Assembly: GCF_012273015.1 (NCBI RefSeq)
Contig: NZ_CP050954.1
Location: forward strand, 1,302,001 to 1,366,000
Direction of reading: 5' to 3'
Length of the DNA: 64,000 nucleotides
Source of the DNA: Hymenobacter sp. BT18
GTDB taxonomy: Bacteria; Bacteroidota; Bacteroidia; Cytophagales; Hymenobacteraceae
Position numbers and translations under genes: made by a program. Below the pieces are notes generated by a model. That model was not told the DNA's origin. It saw only the letters and a program-made list of their open reading frames with translations, and ran no database searches. Every line of letters starts with the position of its first letter. Positions within the stretch are counted from its first letter, which is position 1. Positions 16,777-25,601 of this stretch are shown here, one piece after another.

Positions 16777-17709
16777 ATGGCTACGTACCGCCTGTTTTTG
16801 CTGCTGCCGTTTGCCCTGCTGCTGGCGGCCAGCCCGGGGGTGTGGGCACAGGCCGCCAAGACGCCACCTGCTCCGGCCCGCGAGCCTGACCCGCTGAAGG
16901 TGCGCTTCGAAACGCAGGACGTGGCGAATTTCTGGCGGGCCTTTGATGCCGACGCGGCCGGCGCCCCCGGCAACGCTTTTGCTACCCTGTACTGGCAGGC
17001 CGCCACCCCGGGCACCCGCATTTTGCTGGAGAAAAACGGCCTGCCCAACGCCGATTCGCTGCGGGCCGTAGTCCGGCGGCGCCGGGCCGATTACCTGCGC
17101 ATCCGGGCTGGTTCCGAGCAAATAGCCTCCGCCGTACCCGCATGCCGCGCTACCTACCTGGCCCTGAAAAACCTGTACCCGGCGGCTACCTTTCCGCCCG
17201 TAATTTTTGGCGTGGGCACGTTTGGCGTGGGCGGCAATGCCCAGGCGGTGGGGCTGCTGCTGAGCACGGAAATGAACGCGCCGGCCGACATGGCCCCGCT
17301 GGCGGCCCACGAGGCCGTGCACTTGCAGCAGAATATTCCCTACAAATACCGCATCCTGCTGGAGCAGTGCCTGATTGAGGGCGGAGCCGACTTCGTAGCG
17401 GAGCTGATATCAGGCCGCATCGGCAAGACGGAGCCCTACGAGTATGCCCGGGGCCGGGAAAAGCAGCTCTGGCAGGAGTTTACGCGCGACCAGAACCTGG
17501 GGGAAAACGACAGCTTCGCCAACTGGCTCTACGGGGGCGAACGGCCCGCCGGCCGCCCCGCCGACCTGGGCTACTACATTGGCTACCAGATTTGCAAAGC
17601 CTACTATACCCGCGCTGCCGACAAGCGCCGGGCCGTACACGATATCCTTAACATTGCTGACTGCCGGCAGTTTCTGCAACAAAGCCACTACGCCGACCAG
17701 TTTCGGTAG
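16777..17709 (+). CDS. Secreted zincin-like predicted protease (DUF2268-type)
   Basis: A 310-residue exported protein with a signal peptide (residues 1-24, cleaved after VWAQA). It carries an HExxH zinc motif, HEAVHLQQ, at residues 178-185. A downstream EGGADFVAE provides the likely third ligand Glu, as in DUF2268 predicted Zn-dependent proteases. C-terminal GYYIGYQICKAYY is also family-like. The ATG at 16777 is preferred over a TTG two codons earlier. Its substrate is unknown. It lies 18 bases before ribF, so the two genes may be co-transcribed, without an obvious functional link. Confidence 0.75.
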   Translation: MATYRLFLLLPFALLLAASPGVWAQAAKTPPAPAREPDPLKVRFETQDVANFWRAFDADAAGAPGNAFATLYWQAATPGTRILLEKNGLPNADSLRAVVRRRRADYLRIRAGSEQIASAVPACRATYLALKNLYPAATFPPVIFGVGTFGVGGNAQAVGLLLSTEMNAPADMAPLAAHEAVHLQQNIPYKYRILLEQCLIEGGADFVAELISGRIGKTEPYEYARGREKQLWQEFTRDQNLGENDSFANWLYGGERPAGRPADLGYYIGYQICKAYYTRAADKRRAVHDILNIADCRQFLQQSHYADQFR

Positions 17710-17727
17710 CGGCCTTCCCCTTTCCTT

Positions 17728-18681
17728 ATGCTGATTGTCCGCGACCCTGCCGCGTTTCCTTTCCTGACCAATGCCGTGGTCACCAGTGGCACCTTTGATG
17801 GGGTGCACCTGGGGCACCAGAAGATTCTGCAGCGCCTGCTGGAAGTGGCCCGGCAAAGCGGCGGCCCGGCTGTGGTCATCACCTTCTGGCCGCACCCGCG
17901 CCTGGTGCTGGCCCCGCCACCCACCCACCCCCAGCCTCAGGATCTGCACCTGCTGAACACCCTGGAAGAACGGGCCCAGAAGCTGGCGGACTTTGGCGTC
18001 GACTACCTGCTCATCGTGCCCTTCACCAAGGAGTTTGCTGCCCTCACCTCCGAGGAGTTTATTCAGCAGATTCTGCTCCGGACGGTGGGCACCGGCAAGC
18101 TGGTTATCGGCTACGACCACCGCTTCGGGCGCAACCGCGAAGGCGGCTTCGAGTACCTCAGCCAGCACGCCGACCGCTACGGCCTGACGGTGGAGGAAAT
18201 TCCGCGCGAGGATGTGGACGCCGTGGGCGTGAGCAGCACCCGCATCCGCCGGGCCCTGGAAAGCGGCGACATTCTCACGGCCAACCGCTACCTGGGCTAC
18301 CCCTACCCGCTCACGGGCACAGTGGTGCGCGGGCAGCAGCTGGGCCGCACCATCGGCTTTCCTACGGCCAACATCGTGTGCGACGAGCCCTTAAAGCTGA
18401 TTCCGGCCCGCGGCGTGTACGCGGTGATGGTGACGACGGCCGCGGGCACAGTGCACCAGGGCATGCTCAACATCGGGGTGCGACCCACCGTGGGCGGGCA
18501 GCTCAGCCAGACCACCGAAGTACACCTGCTTGATTTCGACGGCGACCTGTACGACCAACTGCTGTCGGTGCAGTTTGTGGCCCGCCTGCGCGACGAGCAG
18601 AAGTTCAGCGGCCTCGATGCCCTGAAAGCCCAGTTGGCCCTTGACGCGGACAATGCGCGGCGGCAGCTGGTAGGCGGGTAA
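17728..18681 (+). CDS. ribF: Bifunctional riboflavin kinase / FAD synthetase
   Basis: A 317-residue RibF that phosphorylates riboflavin to FMN and then adenylates it to FAD. The N-terminal nucleotidyltransferase domain (about residues 1-180) shows GTFDGVHLGHQ and GYDHRFGRNREG, with VSSTRIRRAL at its end. The C-terminal flavokinase domain shows GRTIGFPTANI and ARGVYAV, with GVRPTVGG and EVHLLDFDGDLYD. It is full length. A good terminator follows at 18707. Confidence 0.97.
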   Translation: MLIVRDPAAFPFLTNAVVTSGTFDGVHLGHQKILQRLLEVARQSGGPAVVITFWPHPRLVLAPPPTHPQPQDLHLLNTLEERAQKLADFGVDYLLIVPFTKEFAALTSEEFIQQILLRTVGTGKLVIGYDHRFGRNREGGFEYLSQHADRYGLTVEEIPREDVDAVGVSSTRIRRALESGDILTANRYLGYPYPLTGTVVRGQQLGRTIGFPTANIVCDEPLKLIPARGVYAVMVTTAAGTVHQGMLNIGVRPTVGGQLSQTTEVHLLDFDGDLYDQLLSVQFVARLRDEQKFSGLDALKAQLALDADNARRQLVGG

Positions 18682-18706
18682 GCCCGAAGAATCAAGAAGA
18701 AGGATG

Positions 18707-18747
18707 GGCTGTTATTCTGCGCTTTGCCTAGGATGACAGCCTTTTTT
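18707..18747 (+). terminator. Terminator after ribF
   Basis: A 12-bp RNA stem (GGCTGTTATTCT against AGGATGACAGCC, two G-U pairs) is followed by TTTTTT, 26 bases after the ribF stop. The arm resembles a common genomic repeat word (AGGATGACAGCC), so it may derive from a repeat. Confidence 0.75.
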
Positions 18748-18795
18748 CGTAGTTCTGTTTACCTTCCCGCTCCCAAACCCCACCCAATTCGTCCT

Positions 18796-19494
18796 ATGAT
18801 CAACAAAGTAGTGGCCGGCCCCCAGGCGGCCCTGGAAGGCCTCACCGATGGCATGACGCTCATGCTCGGTGGCTTCGGCCTGTGCGGCATTCCCGAAAAC
18901 GCCATTGAGGAAATTCTGCGCCGCGGCGTACGCAACCTCACCTGCATCAGCAACAACGCCGGCGTCGATGACTTCGGCATCGGGCGCCTGCTCCAGACCA
19001 AGCAGGTACGCAAGATGATTTCCAGCTACGTGGGCGAAAACGCCGAGTTTGAGCGCCAATTGCTGAGCGGAGAGCTGGAAGTGGAGCTGATTCCGCAGGG
19101 CACCCTGGCTGAGCGGTGCCGGGCCGGTGGCGCGGGCATTCCGGCCTTCTACACGCCCGCGGGCTACGGCACAGAGGTAGGTGAAGGCAAGGAAAGCCGG
19201 GAGTTCAACGGTAAGATGTACCTGCTGGAAACCGCCCTGCACGCCGATTATGCCTTGGTAAAAGCCTGGAAGGGCGACACGGCCGGCAACCTTATCTATA
19301 AAGGCACGGCCCGCAACTTCAACCCCATGATGGCCACGGCCGGCAAAATCACGGTGGCCGAGGTAGAAGAACTGGTACCTGCCGGCGAGCTGGACCCTAA
19401 CCAGATTCACACGCCCGGCATTTTCGTGCAGCGCATTTTCGAAGGCAAGAACTACGAGAAGCGCATTGAGCAACGCACCGTACGTCAATCTTAA
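18796..19494 (+). CDS. scoA: 3-oxoacid CoA-transferase, subunit A
   Basis: A 232-residue alpha subunit of a succinyl-CoA:3-ketoacid (acetoacetate) CoA-transferase. It shows the glycine-rich [13 protein letters not shown] motif (about residues 25-37) and [18 protein letters not shown]. The enzyme moves CoA between succinate and acetoacetate and supports use of ketone bodies or amino acid breakdown. The ATG at 18796 is chosen over an in-frame TTG 24 codons upstream, because family similarity starts at [10 protein letters not shown]. Subunit B follows after a 118-base gap filled by a palindromic repeat. Confidence 0.93.
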   Translation: MINKVVAGPQAALEGLTDGMTLMLGGFGLCGIPENAIEEILRRGVRNLTCISNNAGVDDFGIGRLLQTKQVRKMISSYVGENAEFERQLLSGELEVELIPQGTLAERCRAGGAGIPAFYTPAGYGTEVGEGKESREFNGKMYLLETALHADYALVKAWKGDTAGNLIYKGTARNFNPMMATAGKITVAEVEELVPAGELDPNQIHTPGIFVQRIFEGKNYEKRIEQRTVRQS

Positions 19495-19604
19495 TGTGAG
19501 AAATGTGAAAAATGTGCTGATGTGCTAATGGTCGTTCCGTCGAATGCATTAGCACATGAGCACATACAAAGCACATGAGCACATTACCCCACATTTCTCA
19601 CATT
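19493..19604. repeat. Long nested palindrome between the CoA-transferase subunit genes
   Basis: Three successive arm pairs match exactly: AATGTGAGAAATGTG (19493-19507) with 19590-19604; AATGTGCT (19511-19518) with 19578-19585; TGTGCTAATG (19521-19530) with 19547-19556. The right arm also holds a 14-base direct duplication, GCACATGAGCACAT, at 19552-19565 and 19571-19584. The first arm overlaps the scoA stop codon and the last ends 8 bases before the scoB ATG. Confidence 0.8.
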
Positions 19605-19612
19605 CGCACATC

Positions 19613-20269
19613 ATGTTAGATAAACACGGCATTGCCAAGCGCATAGCCCAGGAAGTACAGAATAACTCTTACGTTAACTTGGGCATCGGCATTCCTACGC
19701 TGGTGGCCAACTACATACCCGCAGGCATCAACGTGGAGCTGCAAAGCGAAAACGGCCTGCTGGGCATGGGCCCCTTCCCCACCGAAGCGGAAGTGGACCC
19801 GGACCTCATCAATGCCGGCAAGCAGACGGTAACCACCCTTCCCGGCTCCAGCCTCTTCTCCTCGGCCGACTCTTTCGCCATGATTCGTGGGGAACACGTG
19901 GACCTCACCATCCTGGGGGCCATGGAGGTGTCGGAGAACGGGGATATTGCCAACTGGAAGATTCCCGGCAAAATGGTGAAGGGCATGGGCGGTGCCATGG
20001 ACCTGGTAGCTTCGGCCAAGAACATCATCGTGGCCATGCAGCACGTGGCCCGCGACGGTAGCTCCAAGCTGCTGCCCGCCTGCACCCTGCCCATCACCGG
20101 CCTGCGCTGCGTGAAGAAGATTGTAACCGAGCTGGCCGTCCTCGACGTGACGCCCGACGGCTTTGTGCTGCGCGAGCGGGCCCCCGGCGTATCGGTAGAG
20201 CAGATCCAGGCCGCCACCGCCGGCAAGCTGGTAGTGCCCGCCGAGGTGCCCGAAATGCAGGGCGTGTAA
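19613..20269 (+). CDS. scoB: 3-oxoacid CoA-transferase, subunit B
   Basis: A 218-residue beta subunit. The catalytic Glu that forms the CoA thioester is in [13 protein letters not shown] (about residue 46). [21 protein letters not shown] and [25 protein letters not shown] family segments follow. The ATG at 19613 gives the usual N-terminus ([15 protein letters not shown]); a spurious ATG at 19556 lies inside the repeat and would add 19 odd residues. It pairs with scoA to form the active heterotetramer. Confidence 0.93.
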   Translation: MLDKHGIAKRIAQEVQNNSYVNLGIGIPTLVANYIPAGINVELQSENGLLGMGPFPTEAEVDPDLINAGKQTVTTLPGSSLFSSADSFAMIRGEHVDLTILGAMEVSENGDIANWKIPGKMVKGMGGAMDLVASAKNIIVAMQHVARDGSSKLLPACTLPITGLRCVKKIVTELAVLDVTPDGFVLRERAPGVSVEQIQAATAGKLVVPAEVPEMQGV

Positions 20270-20300
20270 CTATTTACTTGCTTGACAGTTTAACAGGCTA

Positions 20301-20335
20301 CCGCCCGATGCCCACCTGGACATCGGGCGGTTTGC
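20301..20335 (+). terminator. Terminator after scoB
   Basis: A perfect 10-bp stem (CCGCCCGATG / CATCGGGCGG) with a 10-base loop, followed by TTTGCGTT, 31 bases after the scoB stop. The T-tract is short. Confidence 0.7.
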
Positions 20336-20376
20336 GTTCCGCGGCTTTAAATCCAACGTAACGCCTGCCCAAGCCG

Positions 20377-20384
20377 TACCTTTG
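20377..20384 (+). promoter_or_regulatory. Bacteroidetes-type -7 promoter element
   Basis: TACCTTTG, an exact TAnnTTTG match, lies 23 bases before the ATG of the GNAT-nitrilase gene. Confidence 0.6.
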
Positions 20385-20407
20385 CGCTAAGACTTTTGCT
20401 TCGACCT

Positions 20408-22102
20408 ATGCCTGCTTCGAATAATAAACCCGGCGGTAGCCACGCTAAAAAACAAACGGTACCCGCCGTAGCCGAGCGAATGACGCCCACGGCGGTGCCC
20501 GCGCACAAGCTGGTGCTGCGTACCCTGCGCAAGAGCGACTACAAAGCTGTGCGCGACATCATGGACAAGGTATACTCCAACATGGAAGGTGCCTGGGCCC
20601 AGGATGAGTACAACAACCTGCTGCGCAAATTCCCCGAAGGCCAGATCTGCATCGAGGACAACGGTATAGTGGTAGCGGCCGCACTGGCCATCATCGTGCA
20701 GTACTCCGACTTTGGCGACCGGCATACCTACTCCAAGATTACTGGCAACGGCAAGTTCAACACCCACAATGCCGACGGCGACACGCTGTATGGGGTGGAC
20801 GTGTTTGTAGACCCCGAGTATCGCAGCCTGCGCCTGGGTCGCCGCCTCTACGATGCCCGCAAGGAGCTGTGCGAAAACCTGAACCTACGCGCCATGGTGG
20901 CCGGAGGCCGGATTCCCGGCTACGCGGCCTATGCCAATGAGATGACGCCGGCCAAGTACGTGGAGATGGTGCGCAACAAGGAAATTACCGACCCCATCCT
21001 CACCTTCCAGCTTTCCAACGAGTTTCACGTCCGCAAAATCATCCGCGGCTACCTGCCCTACGACTCCGAGTCGAAGGCGTTTGCCACGCTGCTGGAGTGG
21101 ATTAACGTGTACTACGACGAGGACGTGGACAAGCTGATCGGTAACCAGAAAAGCAACGTGCGCCTGGGCATTGTGCAGTGGCAGATGCGCGCCACTCGCT
21201 CCCTGGAAGACCTGCTCCAGCAGATTGAGTTCTTCGTGGATACGGTGAGCGGCTACAAAGCCGACTGCGTGCTTTTCCCGGAGTTCTTCAACGCCCCGCT
21301 CATGGCCCTCACCAACGAGGACTCCCCAGCCGTGGCCATCCGGGCTATGGCGGCCTTTACTGAGCCCATCCGCACCAAAATGATGGAGCTGGCCGTGAGC
21401 TATAACATCAACATTGTGGCGGGCTCCATGCCGGTGTACGAGGATGGCAAGCTGCACAACGTGGCCTACCTCTGCCGCCGCGACGGCACCGTGGACGAGC
21501 AGTACAAGCTGCACGTAACCCCCGACGAGGCCTCCTACTGGGGCATGCGCGGCGGCGACAAGCTCAAGTGCTTCGACACGGACTTCGGCAAAATCGGCAT
21601 CCTGGTGTGCTACGACGTGGAATTCCCCGAGCTGGCCCGCATGCTTTCGGATGAAGGCGTGAAAATTCTGTTCGTTCCTTTCTGGACGGACACGAAGAAC
21701 GCCTACCAGCGGGTGCGTATCTGCGCCCAGGCCCGCGCCATCGAAAACGAGTGCTACGTGGCCATTACGGGCTCGGTGGGCAACCTGCCCCGGGTGGAAA
21801 ACATGGACATTCAGTACTCGCAGAGTGCCGTGTTCAGCCCCTCCGACTTTGCCTTCCCCCACGACGCCATCGTGGCCGAGGCCACGCCCAACACCGAGAT
21901 GACGCTGATTGCCGACCTGGACTTGGACTTGCTCAAGGACCTGAACACCAGCGGCGCGGTGCGCAACCTGCGCGACCGGCGCAAAGACCTGTACTCCCTG
22001 AGCTGGACGGTGAAGAAAGCCGAGCGCGACGACGAGCTGCTAGCCCAGGGCGAAGAGCGGGCTCCCCGCGTAACCAAACGCAAGGCCATTGCGGCTGGGT
22101 AA
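20408..22102 (+). CDS. GNAT acetyltransferase fused to carbon-nitrogen hydrolase
   Basis: A 564-residue two-domain enzyme. The N-terminal GNAT domain (about residues 35-215) has the acetyl-CoA loop DPEYRSLRLGRRLYDARKE. The C-terminal nitrilase-superfamily domain (about 240-540) has its whole triad: Glu292 (FPEFF), Lys367 (QYKLHVT) and Cys401 (VCYDVEFPE), with normal spacing. The first 30 residues are basic and disordered. The fusion is recurrent in bacteria and resembles the YhcX type, but its substrate is not established. The nitrilase part probably hydrolyses an amide and the GNAT part may acetylate a linked amine. It has its own promoter motif and terminator. Confidence 0.88.
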   Translation: MPASNNKPGGSHAKKQTVPAVAERMTPTAVPAHKLVLRTLRKSDYKAVRDIMDKVYSNMEGAWAQDEYNNLLRKFPEGQICIEDNGIVVAAALAIIVQYSDFGDRHTYSKITGNGKFNTHNADGDTLYGVDVFVDPEYRSLRLGRRLYDARKELCENLNLRAMVAGGRIPGYAAYANEMTPAKYVEMVRNKEITDPILTFQLSNEFHVRKIIRGYLPYDSESKAFATLLEWINVYYDEDVDKLIGNQKSNVRLGIVQWQMRATRSLEDLLQQIEFFVDTVSGYKADCVLFPEFFNAPLMALTNEDSPAVAIRAMAAFTEPIRTKMMELAVSYNINIVAGSMPVYEDGKLHNVAYLCRRDGTVDEQYKLHVTPDEASYWGMRGGDKLKCFDTDFGKIGILVCYDVEFPELARMLSDEGVKILFVPFWTDTKNAYQRVRICAQARAIENECYVAITGSVGNLPRVENMDIQYSQSAVFSPSDFAFPHDAIVAEATPNTEMTLIADLDLDLLKDLNTSGAVRNLRDRRKDLYSLSWTVKKAERDDELLAQGEERAPRVTKRKAIAAG

Positions 22103-22133
22103 GCAACCTACTGATAAAACCCGCCGGATACCT

Positions 22134-22166
22134 AAAAAAGCCCTGCCTGATCGGCAGGGCTTTTTT
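22134..22166 (+). terminator. Rho-independent terminator of the GNAT-nitrilase gene
   Basis: AAAAAAGCCCTGCC and its exact complement around a 5-base loop, ending in TTTTTT, 31 bases after the stop codon. Confidence 0.9.
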
Positions 22167-22241
22167 GTTGGCAGCTAGGATATCCGACCAGCTTTTCAGA
22201 AGTTTCGGGAAGGTTTATTCTTCCTCTTTTATCCGTTTAGT

Positions 22242-22676
22242 ATGACCTCATCTGTTACGCCTGATTTTCCTGAGTATCCGGAAATAGCCGGCCAGGGCCG
22301 CCGCTTGGCTAACTATCTGATTGATCTGGCCTGCGTGTTTTTGTTAGCTGCCCAGTTTGGCATCATCCTCGTGCTGGTAGGCAAGGAGTCCTGGTTAGAT
22401 GACCTTGACAATCCCCTGCTGGATCGGTTGGTTACCGTCATTCTCTTGTTCTTTTACTACCTCTTCTTCGAAGCGCTGTTTGGGCGTACAGTTGGCAAGA
22501 TGGTTACGGGCACTACCGTGGTAATGGAAGATGGCACCCGGCCTCCTTTCTCAGCTACGCTAAAGCGTACATTATGGCGCATTGTGCCTTTCGAACCGCT
22601 AAGCTTTTTGGGCTCAGCGCAGGGCTGGCACGATACCAAATCCGGTACTATGGTGGTGCGCATCCCGCGCAAATAG
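22242..22676 (+). CDS. RDD family membrane protein
   Basis: A 144-residue RDD protein with a short cytoplasmic N-terminus and the signature RRLANYLIDLACVFLLAAQF, in which Arg and Asp start TM1. A second TM (about 60-82, VTVILLFFYYLFFEALFG) leads into GRTVGKMVTGTTVV, the conserved Gly/Lys loop. RDD proteins are small membrane proteins linked to ion exchange or membrane modification; the exact role here is unknown. It stands alone, preceded by a terminator, and is separate from the second RDD gene at 23668. Confidence 0.85.
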   Translation: MTSSVTPDFPEYPEIAGQGRRLANYLIDLACVFLLAAQFGIILVLVGKESWLDDLDNPLLDRLVTVILLFFYYLFFEALFGRTVGKMVTGTTVVMEDGTRPPFSATLKRTLWRIVPFEPLSFLGSAQGWHDTKSGTMVVRIPRK

Positions 22677-22818
22677 CAGCCTGCCAGGGGTAAGACAACT
22701 AAGAGCGCAGACTGGCTTCTCCAGCGGGCTTTTACCTAAACCAGTGACTTGGTTTGTGGGCCCCTTACTGGTTTTTAACTAAACTGCGGCTTCCAAACCT
22801 GACCTTACCAACCTCACC

Positions 22819-23538
22819 ATGAAACGCGTCCTCATCACCGGAGCCAACCGCGGCCTGGGCCTGGAGCTGACCCGCCAGTACCTGGAGCGCGGCGACACCG
22901 TGTTTGCCGCCTGCCGTCAGCCCGCTTCCGCCACCGACCTGCACACCCTGCAAGGCGCCCATAGCGGGAGGCTCCATCTTATTGCGCTTGATGTTACGGA
23001 CGAGGCCTCGATTGCGGCGGCCCGTAAAGCTGTGCGCACGGTTTCAGCCGGGCTGGATATTCTCATCAACAACGCGGGCATTTTGCCCGGCGCTGGCCCC
23101 GAAGACCCCGCTCCTCAGCGCCTGGGCCAGCTCACGGCCGATAATGCCCTGCAGGTGCTCCGCGTAAATGCCGTTGGCCCCCTACTGGTGGCTCAGGCCT
23201 TCCTCGATTTATTGAAGGCAGGCGACAAAGGCCGGATTGTGAGCTTGTCCTCGGGGCAGGGCTCCATCACCTGGAAAGCATCCGGCGAGCCATATCACTA
23301 CTCAGCCAGCAAAGCTGCCCTCAACATGTACATGCGCGGCCTGGCCGCCGAAATCAGCCAGTATGGGTTGGTGTCGGTGCTGGTAGACCCCGGCTGGATC
23401 CGGACGGGCATGGGTGGCAACGCCGCCGGCCTCCCCCCCGCCGATTCGGCTCGGGGCATCATTCGCCTCACCGACCGCCTTTACATGGAAGAAAACGGCT
23501 CCTTCGTGACCTGGCAGAACCAGCCGGTGCCGTGGTAG
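22819..23538 (+). CDS. Short-chain dehydrogenase/reductase
   Basis: A 239-residue SDR of the C-factor / sniffer-like group. The NAD(P)-binding motif TGANRGLG (about residues 7-14) and the NNAG motif (about 85) are present. The catalytic Ser (SLSSGQGS) and YSASK (about residue 155, Tyr and Lys) complete the active site. CRQP after the second strand, with Arg, favours NADP(H). The substrate is unknown. It is convergent with the minus-strand RDD gene, and the two share a strong hairpin. Confidence 0.88.
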   Translation: MKRVLITGANRGLGLELTRQYLERGDTVFAACRQPASATDLHTLQGAHSGRLHLIALDVTDEASIAAARKAVRTVSAGLDILINNAGILPGAGPEDPAPQRLGQLTADNALQVLRVNAVGPLLVAQAFLDLLKAGDKGRIVSLSSGQGSITWKASGEPYHYSASKAALNMYMRGLAAEISQYGLVSVLVDPGWIRTGMGGNAAGLPPADSARGIIRLTDRLYMEENGSFVTWQNQPVPW

Positions 23539-23608
23539 CCCGCAACACCACTGGTAGTTTCTTTAGCTTGGGTTAAGGCGACAAAACCTCTGCAACGTAC
23601 CTTCCTTC

Positions 23609-23653
23609 AACAGCAAGCCCCCGGCACCGCGTTGGTACCGGGGGCTTGCTGTT
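23609..23653. terminator. Shared hairpin between convergent SDR and RDD genes
   Basis: A perfect 16-bp stem (AACAGCAAGCCCCCGG and its complement) with a 13-base loop, placed 70 bases after the SDR stop and 14 bases after the minus-strand RDD stop. T-tracts are poor on both sides, but the position fits a bidirectional terminator. Confidence 0.75.
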
Positions 23654-23667
23654 CATAAGCCGGTAAA

Positions 23668-24387
23668 CTACGCCTGGGCCGCTAAGTGGGCGTGGTCGCG
23701 CAGAATAGTGCGCAGGAAAGCCTCATCGGGCAAGTCGGTTTGAATACCGGTGAGGGATTTTACTTTGTTGGCTACTTCGTTCAGCAACAGGTAATTTTCC
23801 CGCTCCAGGCCAGTATGCACCAGTTGCCGGATGGTGGCCACGTCGTGGTCGGCGAGCAGGCTGGCCTGGGGGAAGATGACCACGTAGCCGGGCTCGGTGA
23901 AGGTAGGCGCCAAGGCGCCGGCTCCCTGCCGGGGTTTGGTGCTGATAACGGACGTGCCGGCCGCTATGTCGCCCAGCCGCTGCCCGCGTCCGTTGGAAAC
24001 AATGGTAATCACGGCAATAAGGCCACTGAATAAGCCGGTATCAATCAGGCGCAGCAGCCAGCGCAGCAGGTAGTCGCCAAACCGGGGCGGGGTGCCATCC
24101 AGCCGGATTACTTTGATGTGTCGGGCCTTTTTGCCCAGGCTTTGCCCGTTGAAAAACACTTCGCAGGCCAAATGGTAAAACACGAAGGGAATGCCCACGA
24201 GCAGGGCCACCATAACGGACAAAATCTGGTCCTGCACTCCCACCAGGGAAAAGAGCAGCACCCAGGCAAATAACCAGGCTATCAGGATCAGGTTGTCGAT
24301 AATGGCGGCCAGGATCCGCTCGCCCACGCTAGCGACTTCGTATTCGACGGTTACGTTTTGGGTAGTCTGGATTCGTATGGTACTCAT
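23668..24387 (-). CDS. RDD family membrane protein with C-terminal extension
   Basis: A 239-residue RDD protein. The N-terminus (RIQTTQNVTVEYEVASVGERI) precedes TM1 with RILAAIIDNLILIAWLF. TM2 and the loop FFNGQSLGKKARHIKVIRLDG follow, then a third TM (about 125-145). The last 70 residues form a soluble region with VANKVKSLTGIQTDLPDEAFL. The ATG at 24387 is used; a longer frame to 24435 lacks support. It is divergent from the SpoIIM gene, and this RDD/SpoIIM pair is a conserved neighbourhood that continues through DUF4129, DUF4350, MoxR and DUF58. Confidence 0.87.
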   Translation of the reverse strand: MSTIRIQTTQNVTVEYEVASVGERILAAIIDNLILIAWLFAWVLLFSLVGVQDQILSVMVALLVGIPFVFYHLACEVFFNGQSLGKKARHIKVIRLDGTPPRFGDYLLRWLLRLIDTGLFSGLIAVITIVSNGRGQRLGDIAAGTSVISTKPRQGAGALAPTFTEPGYVVIFPQASLLADHDVATIRQLVHTGLERENYLLLNEVANKVKSLTGIQTDLPDEAFLRTILRDHAHLAAQA

Positions 24388-24637
24388 GAGCTGGTAACTG
24401 AGCCGCGGCGCCGGCCCGAGGAAATTAAGCGCCATAGGATGAAGGCCGGATCGGGAAAATTGCTAATCTTCGCGAAGTGCTGGCCTACCGCAAAATACGA
24501 TACCGGCGTGGTTATTCAGCATAGTAGCGCACAGGGAAGCGGTAAGAAACACTTGGCCGCCTGCTCTTAGCTACCGGGCTTGTACTGCGTCAGCCTTTAT
24601 TTTCTCGACTCCTCCATCTTTCTGCAGTATCCGGGTT

Positions 24638-25585
24638 ATGCGTGAAGCGGTTTTTCTGCGACAGAACGAAGCCAAATGGCAGCAGTATGCCAACGTGCCC
24701 CCCGCGAGTCCCGATGATCTGGCGGCCCGCTTCGTGGAGCTAACCGATGATTTGGCCTACGCCCAGACGTTTTACCCCAACTCCCCCACGGCGCGCTACC
24801 TCAACGACCTGGCCGCCAAGCAGCACCAGGCCATCTATAAAAACAAAAGCGAATCGACGGGACGCTTTGCGAGCTTCTGGCGCACGGAGTTCCCGCTGCT
24901 GGTGGCCCGCCACCACACTACCCTGGCCTGGAGCCTGGTGCTGTTTCTCATCTTCACTGGCATCGGGGCCCTGTCGGCCGCCTACGACGAGTCGTTTGTG
25001 CGCGTGGTCCTGGGCGACGACTACGTAAACCGCACCCTGGCCAACATCGAACGGGGCGACCCGATGGCCGTGTACAAGGGCGACAGTGAAACGAGCATGT
25101 TCCTGGCCATTACCCTGAACAACATTTACGTGTCGCTGCTCACTTACGTGCTGGGGGTGCTGGGCGGCCTGGGCACGGTGTGGGCTCTGTTTCGGAATGG
25201 CGTTATGCTGGGCTCTTTTCAGTATTTCTTTTTCACCAAAGGGGTGTTGCTGCAGTCGGCGCTGACCATCTGGATACACGGCACGCTGGAAATTTCGGCT
25301 ATTGTCTTGGCAGGTGGAGCGGGTTTGGTAATGGGACGCAGTCTGCTTTTTCCGGGGACCTATTCCCGGCAGGATTCTTTCCGCCAGGGCGCACGTGACG
25401 GCCTGAAGCTAGCCATTGGGCTGGTTCCCATTTTCATTGTGGCGGGCTTTCTGGAAAGCTTCGTCACGCGCCACACCGAAATGCCGCGGGCGCTGAGTTT
25501 GTTCATCATTGGCTCCTCCGCTGCTTTCATCGTGTGGTACTTCATTATTTATCCGCGCCAGCTCCAACGCCGGCAGGCCTCCTAA
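24638..25585 (+). CDS. Stage II sporulation protein M-like (DUF95) membrane protein
   Basis: A 315-residue SpoIIM-superfamily protein. A cytoplasmic helical N-terminal domain (about residues 1-85) precedes five or six TMs. The family signature is NNIYVSLLTYVLGVLGGLGT, followed by LQSALTIWIHGTLEISAIVLAGGAG, which holds the conserved HGxxE. This organism class does not sporulate, so the name is only historical; the family is widespread and of unknown activity, perhaps membrane remodelling or transport. It starts the plus-strand module and is 16 bases before the next gene. Confidence 0.88.
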   Translation: MREAVFLRQNEAKWQQYANVPPASPDDLAARFVELTDDLAYAQTFYPNSPTARYLNDLAAKQHQAIYKNKSESTGRFASFWRTEFPLLVARHHTTLAWSLVLFLIFTGIGALSAAYDESFVRVVLGDDYVNRTLANIERGDPMAVYKGDSETSMFLAITLNNIYVSLLTYVLGVLGGLGTVWALFRNGVMLGSFQYFFFTKGVLLQSALTIWIHGTLEISAIVLAGGAGLVMGRSLLFPGTYSRQDSFRQGARDGLKLAIGLVPIFIVAGFLESFVTRHTEMPRALSLFIIGSSAAFIVWYFIIYPRQLQRRQAS

Positions 25586-25601
25586 CCTTGAATCATTTTG
25601 C

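Noticed and set aside
24638..25585. SpoIIM-like gene as evidence of sporulation
   Set aside because: The family occurs widely in non-spore-formers, and no other sporulation genes are present.
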